A program made the translations under genes and the position numbers. Under the pieces are notes generated by a model that was not told the DNA's origin, ran no database searches, and worked only from the letters and a program-made list of their open reading frames with translations. DNA of 64,000 nucleotides from Mogibacterium sp. (GTDB lineage: Bacteria; Bacillota; Clostridia; Peptostreptococcales; Anaerovoracaceae), in the NCBI GenBank assembly GCA_017512365.1, contig JAFWGQ010000034.1, positions 1 through 64,000 of the forward strand, read 5' to 3'. Below, one piece after another: positions 60,098-64,000 of the stretch (position 1 is the stretch's first letter; every line of letters begins with the position of its first letter).

Positions 60098-60679
60098 TCA
60101 TCTCTGTCTGTGACCGCTCCCCGAATCGCTGTCCCTGACATGCTCAAGTATCATGTTGAGAGCATTGTCAGGATGCTCGTTTATATATGTCAGTATCTCC
60201 TCGTATATCATTTCTTCTGTGACATCTTCCAGACTGCTGATATACTTCTGTCCCTCTTCATCATCGCCATACGTTGTCGAGCCGGCGATGCCCAGTTCCT
60301 CCATTATGGAGATCAGCCTGTTTCCCGTCTCTTCATCAAGGATCTTCCGGTCCATCAGAAGATTCGTGAAGTCGAATGCATTCAGCGGCTTGTCGGGCTT
60401 GGTATAAGGAGCGCACTCATAATCTATCACAGTCTCGACAAGGTCCTCATATGTTCTCGGCAGATCATTCTCCAGGTGATGAGGCTGAGTATCCACATGC
60501 ATCTCCTGCGCCTCTTTCTGGTCCATGAAAAGATACATCGTCATTTTATCCATGTCGTGGACCGCCGCGCGCATGAGCATCTCTTCTCTCAGAACAGGTT
60601 CATGGATATATCTGCGCACGCAGTACTCAAAGGCTTTTCTGTGCCTGTACGTGTATATGCACCATTTCAGGTTTTTCAT
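60098..60679 (-). CDS. DUF5662-like protein with HD-type histidines
   Basis: Unknown soluble protein of 193 residues, mostly helical. AAVHDMDKMTMYLFMDQKEA near 38 and THHLEN-like QPHHLENDLPRTYEDLVE near 65 give a pattern of His and Asp residues like HD-domain metal sites, as in DUF5662 proteins. The C terminus is acidic, then ends GSGHRQR. The function is unknown. It follows the nucleoside phosphorylase relic on the same strand by 19 bases. Confidence 0.7.
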   Translation of the reverse strand: MKNLKWCIYTYRHRKAFEYCVRRYIHEPVLREEMLMRAAVHDMDKMTMYLFMDQKEAQEMHVDTQPHHLENDLPRTYEDLVETVIDYECAPYTKPDKPLNAFDFTNLLMDRKILDEETGNRLISIMEELGIAGSTTYGDDEEGQKYISSLEDVTEEMIYEEILTYINEHPDNALNMILEHVRDSDSGSGHRQR

Positions 60680-60698
60680 TGCGCCGCCTCTGTTCGTC

Positions 60699-61205
60699 TT
60701 ATCTGTCAGCGATCTTTTTTACCGTGGCACCGACCAGCTTCACCAGATCTTTGCTCATTTTATCGACAGTCTCCTGGACCTCTTCGTGCGAAGTTCCCCC
60801 ACCGGAAACGTTCGGGCAATAGTTGCTCACGCAGTTGAAGCAGAGGACTTTGACCCCCATATGTCTCAGGACGATCGTCTCACAGGCCGTGCTCATCCCG
60901 ACCGTATCGGCTCCGCATGATGCATAGAACTCTGATTCCGCGGCCGTTTCATAGGTCGGTCCGGTCACCTGCAGGTACACGGATTCAGGAAGATCCAGGT
61001 TCAGTTCTTCGTACGGGATGGACTGCACAACTTCGACCTCATCCGCCAGTGGATGGAGACCTGAACCCAGAACGATGCCGACCTCAGGCTCGAATCCTTC
61101 CTTCGGCAGCTTTTTTTCGACTGCCTCCACGACCTCGTCGAGATCGACCTCAGCTACGAGCGGTTCTCTGCACAGAATATCAAAAGCTTTCTGTCCTGTT
61201 ACGAT
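60699..61205 (-). pseudogene. Purine nucleoside phosphorylase with large internal deletion
   Basis: A PNP-type gene reduced to about 145 codons against the usual 270. The first part has EVGIVLGSGLHPLADEVE and SIPYEELN; the next residues jump to LPESVYLQVTGPTYETAAES, VGMSTACETIV and the C-terminal SHEEV region. About 120 residues holding the phosphate and base-binding core are gone. The frame stays open, so a shortened protein could be made. Codons upstream of the GTG at 61130 are open (CREPLVAEVDLDEVV) without a proper start. Not functional as PNP. Confidence 0.85.
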
Positions 61206-61267
61206 CGTACCATCATTTTAATGGAATACCAGGAAATAAACCACGCAGTTCAGAAAAAAAAACTTAT

Positions 61268-61315
61268 AAAACACCGGCCAGAAGGTCATCCGGAATGACC
61301 ATCTGCCGGTGTTTT
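61268..61315 (-). terminator. Strong terminator after the double-glycine peptide gene
   Basis: AAAACACCGGC / GCCGGTGTTTT with an inner GGTCAT / ATGACC stem. On the minus strand it is followed by TTTTATAAGTTTTTTTTT. It may act on both strands. Confidence 0.88.
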
Positions 61316-61341
61316 GTTCATCGCTCATGCAGGCCTGTGCT

Positions 61342-61656
61342 CTACCTTTTTTTACTCATTACATATTTGAGAGCTTCCTCGCGTGTGACCTTCTCGCCGT
61401 TGATGTAATACTTGTTCCTGACAAAGCCGTCATATCTGCATTCCACGCCCGCATCGGCCCAGCACTTCACGACCTCGCGGCGGAGGGCCGGCCTGCAGAT
61501 CAGGTCGATCTCATTTTTCGGACTGCCGAAGCCCATTTTGCTCAGCACTATGCTGTCTCCGGCCAGTTCATCGGAGTTTCCTCCCGATACATTTTCGAGT
61601 TCCTTCTGATCGATCTGCTGCATATCATCTGTCTTATTGTCTTCATCCCTGATCAT
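61342..61656 (-). CDS. Small protein with a double-glycine (RiPP/bacteriocin-type) leader
   Basis: 104 residues. MQQIDQKELENVSGG (residues 12-26) is a classical double-glycine leader, with the conserved spacing of L, E-x-V and GG recognised by peptidase-containing ABC exporters. The following 78 residues contain three cysteines (LICRPALRREVVKCW, then ECRYDGF) and a basic end. AAGGAGATTATC precedes the ATG; a TATAAT box lies at 61683. No exporter or modification enzyme is in the window, so it could be an orphan peptide served elsewhere. Class (bacteriocin, signal, Nif11-like) not determined. Confidence 0.7.
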   Translation of the reverse strand: MIRDEDNKTDDMQQIDQKELENVSGGNSDELAGDSIVLSKMGFGSPKNEIDLICRPALRREVVKCWADAGVECRYDGFVRNKYYINGEKVTREEALKYVMSKKR

Positions 61657-61682
61657 GATAATCTCCTTTTTCTGTATAAAAC

Positions 61683-61688
61683 ATTATA
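61683..61688 (-). promoter_or_regulatory. Probable -10 box of the double-glycine peptide gene
   Basis: TATAAT on the minus strand, 27 bases before the ATG. A 14-bp palindrome AGGCAGTTCTGCCT lies upstream at 61717-61730 and could be an operator. Confidence 0.5.
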
Positions 61689-61813
61689 ACCATCATGTGA
61701 ATACTTTATTCTTTGCAGGCAGTTCTGCCTTCACCTGTTATACAAATATATCATAGATACTGAGACAACGAAAATCAATAAAATCCATCGTCCACTTGCC
61801 TGATCCGAGCATT

Positions 61814-62302
61814 TCATGGATGGGTATCGAGCGATGCAGCTTCGTTCTGCAATGCAGCGTACAGAGCATCATGTTCCTTCTCCCGGGTTATGTCTATCGT
61901 CACGCCTCTGTACTGCACCGGTCTTCCTTCAGGGTCCCGGGACAATACACCCATGCTGCGGTACCACCGGACCGATCCGTCCTTTCTGCAGAAGCGGAAG
62001 TCATGGCCCTTTGTGCTCATGATTTCTTCATCGTAAGCATCGGCATTCAGCTCACTGAAGAGAGCATCCCTGTCTTCCGGGTAAACACCATTCACGAGCG
62101 ATCCGATCTCATCGGGAAAATCATTCCGATCGCTGTAGCCCATCAGCCTGCGGAAGCCGTCTCCCCACTGCACGGATGCCGCAGATCCGTCCGGCGCATA
62201 GCTGATGACCCAGCTTCCCGCCTTTGTAAGATCGGTAAGAAGACGGATCGTTGCGGCCTGTTCTTCTATGCGCTTGTCTTTTTCATCGTTTATCAGGTCC
62301 AT
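61814..62302 (-). CDS. Stand-alone PAS domain protein, possibly a sensor-kinase fragment
   Basis: 162 residues. A short N-terminal coiled coil (DLINDEKDKRIEEQAATIRLL) precedes one PAS_3-type domain (about 28-140; SWVISYAPDG, then FRFCRKDGSVRWYRSMGVLSRDPEGRPVQYRG with the typical PAC ending ITREKEHD). It stops soon after with no output domain. GGGAG precedes the ATG. It might be a truncated kinase or cyclase; no continuation is found downstream on the strand. Confidence 0.75.
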   Translation of the reverse strand: MDLINDEKDKRIEEQAATIRLLTDLTKAGSWVISYAPDGSAASVQWGDGFRRLMGYSDRNDFPDEIGSLVNGVYPEDRDALFSELNADAYDEEIMSTKGHDFRFCRKDGSVRWYRSMGVLSRDPEGRPVQYRGVTIDITREKEHDALYAALQNEAASLDTHP

Positions 62303-62415
62303 AAAGGTCTCCCTTCACACGGGTCCGGTCTGCAGGATACTCCTGTTGTATTCTTTTCACTTATGTTTTCAACTAAGGTTGCCGGTTCAATATCTTCGTC
62401 AATGCCGCGGATCAT
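62293..62415 (-). CDS. Possible 40-residue small ORF
   Basis: ATG 62415 to TGA 62293 reads MIRGIDEDIEPATLVENI and ends GRPLWT. It begins 8 bases after the acylphosphatase stop, with AGGAT upstream, and overlaps the PAS start. It could be a short peptide or the residue of a longer gene. Weak evidence. Confidence 0.3.
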   Translation of the reverse strand: MIRGIDEDIEPATLVENISEKNTTGVSCRPDPCEGRPLWT

Positions 62416-62423
62416 GCTGTGAA

Positions 62424-62702
62424 CTATCCTGCGGCATGGAAGCCCGTCTCATTTTCATTTACAGGAATCGTTTTGACCTGCATATCCTCGATCCGAATAT
62501 ATGTGCCCTTCTCAATAGCTATGATCACATTACTGATCTGCTCTTCTGTCCCCTGGATCTCCATGGTAACAGAACCCCCGGGATCATTCCTGACCCAGCC
62601 TGTCGCTCCGTACATCTCAGCAGCGTGTCTTGCTCTGTATCTGAACCCGACGCCCTGTACCCAGCCATTGAAAACTATATGCTGACGTATAATGTTATCC
62701 AT
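62424..62702 (-). CDS. Acylphosphatase
   Basis: 92-residue enzyme that hydrolyses acyl phosphates. FNGWVQGVGFRYRARHAA at 12-29 holds the catalytic Arg (GFRYR) and GATGWVRNDPGGSVTMEIQG near 32 the catalytic Asn (WVRN). Typical length. It follows the racemase relic by 23 bases on the same strand. Intact and presumably functional. Confidence 0.94.
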   Translation of the reverse strand: MDNIIRQHIVFNGWVQGVGFRYRARHAAEMYGATGWVRNDPGGSVTMEIQGTEEQISNVIIAIEKGTYIRIEDMQVKTIPVNENETGFHAAG

Positions 62703-62725
62703 ATATCGAATAATCTTTTACCGGC

Positions 62726-62975
62726 TTACCAGCAGCCTCTTTTCCTGATCGATACATGCCGCGTTGAGAAGCACTGGAGCAAAGGCATGTAGAACAGGCC
62801 AAAGCTTACGGTGTCGCCCGTCTTCCATTCTCGTCTGCTGTCTGTCACATCCAGGACAGTATGCCCGCTGCAGCCAGAGTCAGCGTGACAGAGCTGCCGC
62901 CGGATACGATCTCAAGCCTGCGGCCGATTGCCTCCTCGATCTGCACGGCGCTCTCTGCCAGATCGCTGATTTGCC
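62726..62975 (-). pseudogene. Relic of an alanine/ornithine racemase-like gene
   Basis: Two blocks in different frames match the end of a fold-III PLP racemase of the ornithine-racemase type. Block 1 (about 62975-62845): EEAIGRRLEIVSGGSSVTLT, like the SGGnSS region. Block 2 (about 62850-62726): DVTDSRREWKTGDTVSF, like the GD...F end of the family. An out-of-frame deletion joins them. No N-terminal half or active-site lysine region is left. The neighbouring DUF5714 frame runs into block 1. Confidence 0.65.
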
Positions 62976-63658
62976 TTTGAAAACGGACAGCGTCTGCCTA
63001 TGCATTGATTGTTTTGTGCAGAATAGCTGCAAACTACAGTGTCCGGCCGTTCCATTTCTATACCGAAATGCTTTTTCACAAAATCAATTGCCGTAAGGAT
63101 AGATATAAAGGAATCACGCTTACAGCAGCGCGGCCCGCCGATCTCACCGATTTTTCCAAGCGCTTCGGAAGTCATCTGATGAGAGAGTGAAAACGGCTCT
63201 GTGGATAAAGGCGTGGAGTTTGAAATAATAGAGATGAACATCCCCGAACTGATTCCGGCTCCGCAGGCGCCCCAGAAGCCGCATGAACCGCCCGGAACAC
63301 TCCTCCCGCGATTCATCATCTCAATCAAGGCTTCATTAAGATCGATATCTCCGCCGGAGTTTTTGTATGCAGTCAGAAGCGCAGCTCCTACCATTACATG
63401 ATGTTCGGGCCCATGCATATGGCAGAACGGCAAGTTCATCATTTTCTCCATGATCTCAACAGGATCCTTTGAAGTTTCTTCCAGCGATAATCTGATAATA
63501 CTGTCCAGCCCCTGTGTGTGACATTCGTTACATACATAATGGCCGTTGATGCATCTCGTCTTACTGTTCTCTTTTTTGTGGCATATCCCGCATTCCATCA
63601 ATGTATCTGTTTCAAGATACTCAAGCGGAGCCTCGCATATCAAGCATTCCTCATTCAT
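62912..63658 (-). CDS. DUF5714 domain protein with anomalous C terminus
   Basis: About 248 residues. N-terminal zinc-binding cysteine region (CLICEAPL at 5, CGICHKK near 23, CINGHYVCNECH near 36), then the DUF5714 core with HMHGPEHHVMVGAALL near 75 and GGSCGFWGACGAGISSG near 117, and CSYSAQNNQCIGRRCP near 205 as in complete members. The last 24 residues are basic and come from the racemase relic in another frame, so the native C terminus has probably been lost or shifted. The start is chosen at MNEECLIC. A family of unknown function, found in anaerobes. Confidence 0.82.
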   Translation of the reverse strand: MNEECLICEAPLEYLETDTLMECGICHKKENSKTRCINGHYVCNECHTQGLDSIIRLSLEETSKDPVEIMEKMMNLPFCHMHGPEHHVMVGAALLTAYKNSGGDIDLNEALIEMMNRGRSVPGGSCGFWGACGAGISSGMFISIISNSTPLSTEPFSLSHQMTSEALGKIGEIGGPRCCKRDSFISILTAIDFVKKHFGIEMERPDTVVCSYSAQNNQCIGRRCPFSKANQRSGRERRADRGGNRPQA

Positions 63659-63876
63659 GATTCCCTCCTGATTCACCTTGTGAATTTACGCAGCACCGGA
63701 GTCTAATGCGCTGTATTATAAACTTCATAATGTTTTACGGCAAGACCTGTCTTTTGACACATCTTACTATAGTTCTGTGTTTTGTTTTGTTTTTTCTGAT
63801 TTTTGACAGCTTCACGAGTCGGGTCGTCACCTCACAATGTGCCGCAGCCTGACCCTCCTTTCCCGATTTGCGATCA
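63659..63876. other. Intergenic region with no gene seen
   Basis: Between the DUF5714 start and the terminator at 63877. A 71-codon open frame on the minus strand here (about 63735-63950) has no ribosome site and runs through the terminator stem, so it is not called. Confidence 0.5.
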
Positions 63877-63910
63877 TAGAAAAAGACCCAGCCGTTATTG
63901 ACTGAGTCTG
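63877..63910 (-). terminator. Terminator of the gene at the right edge
   Basis: Minus strand: AGACTCAG / CTGGGTCT with one T:G pair and a 10-base loop, then TTTTTCT. It lies 16 bases past the stop of the partial gene. Confidence 0.8.
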
Positions 63911-63925
63911 CATGCAGTCCGCGTA

Positions 63926-64000
63926 CTATTTGCTCTGCTGAAACAGCCACTCCATGGCCGCCACACAGTTATATGCGTAATCGAAAGACGCCATATGGTA
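63926..64000 (-). CDS. 3' end of a gene entering from the right
   Basis: The minus frame ending at TAG 63926 reads MASFDYAYNCVAAMEWLFQQ before SK and the stop. A terminator follows. Only about 24 codons are visible, so the product cannot be named. Confidence 0.45.
   Translation of the reverse strand, partial: YHMASFDYAYNCVAAMEWLFQQSK

Noticed and set aside
63735-63950. 71-codon minus-strand frame near the right edge
   Set aside because: Reads through a terminator, no ribosome site, overlaps the better-supported gene end at 63926.
1-64000. CRISPR arrays, tRNA, rRNA, phage or plasmid replication genes
   Set aside because: No regular spacer repeats, cloverleaf sequences or hallmark genes were seen; the only complete mobile element is the IS1182-type IS.

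Overview
The window reads as chromosomal DNA of a low-diversity-of-repeats, fairly G+C-rich (mid-50s percent by eye) anaerobic Bacillota, probably a clostridial lineage. Reasons: strong AGGAGG-type ribosome sites, TTGACA/TATAAT promoters, a TagD-type cytidylyltransferase, PadR/DUF1700/DUF4097 and EFR1 ferredoxin families, a PrdX-type prolyl-tRNA deacylase and no respiratory-chain genes. No rRNA, tRNA, CRISPR or phage genes were seen. The species cannot be named from the sequence.

Layout. 0-4.5 kb: Trk potassium uptake (trkA and two tandem trkH). 4.5-8.8 kb: ABC exporter pair with a very long coiled-coil permease. 8.8-12.7 kb: DUF445 protein, KefB-like antiporter and YgjP-type metallopeptidase. 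12.7-14.7 kb: an intact IS1182-type insertion sequence. 14.7-19.9 kb: one minus-strand operon (HerA-like ATPase, galM, prolyl-tRNA deacylase, both aconitase X subunits). 20-25 kb: M16C peptidase, PAP2 phosphatase, MscS channel, TagD. 25-28.5 kb: EFR1 flavodoxin/ferredoxin, two YcxB-like membrane proteins, a flavodoxin. 28.5-30.8 kb: a TSUP permease and its LysR regulator under a consensus promoter with a nested dyad. 30.8-36.3 kb: pfkA, a lipoprotein and the PadR-DUF1700-DUF4097-HD-GYP envelope/c-di-GMP operon. 36.3-43.9 kb: regulators, repair proteins (MmcQ-MGMT fusion, AlkD), lipid kinase, lysoplasmalogenase, polysaccharide deacetylase, SPL radical SAM protein.

44-51 kb is the most distinctive block: antiporter, LysR regulator, then a 22-bp perfect palindrome and a five-gene operon (4-TM protein, flavodoxin/zinc-ribbon protein, duplicated alpha/beta-barrel protein, DUF1097 protein, six-repeat LVIVD propeller) closed by a strong terminator. 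It looks like an inducible redox or detoxification pathway for an unknown substrate.

51-64 kb mixes intact genes (phosphatase-CtlX fusion, YgjV transporter with an attenuator-like leader, BvgS-like hybrid kinase, metallophosphoesterase, trmL, HAD phosphatase, PPC protein, a double-glycine leader peptide gene, acylphosphatase, DUF5714) with several relics: a solute-binding protein, a purine nucleoside phosphorylase and a PLP racemase, each with an internal deletion, a trmL fragment and a possible sortase-anchor relic. This end of the window is undergoing gene loss.
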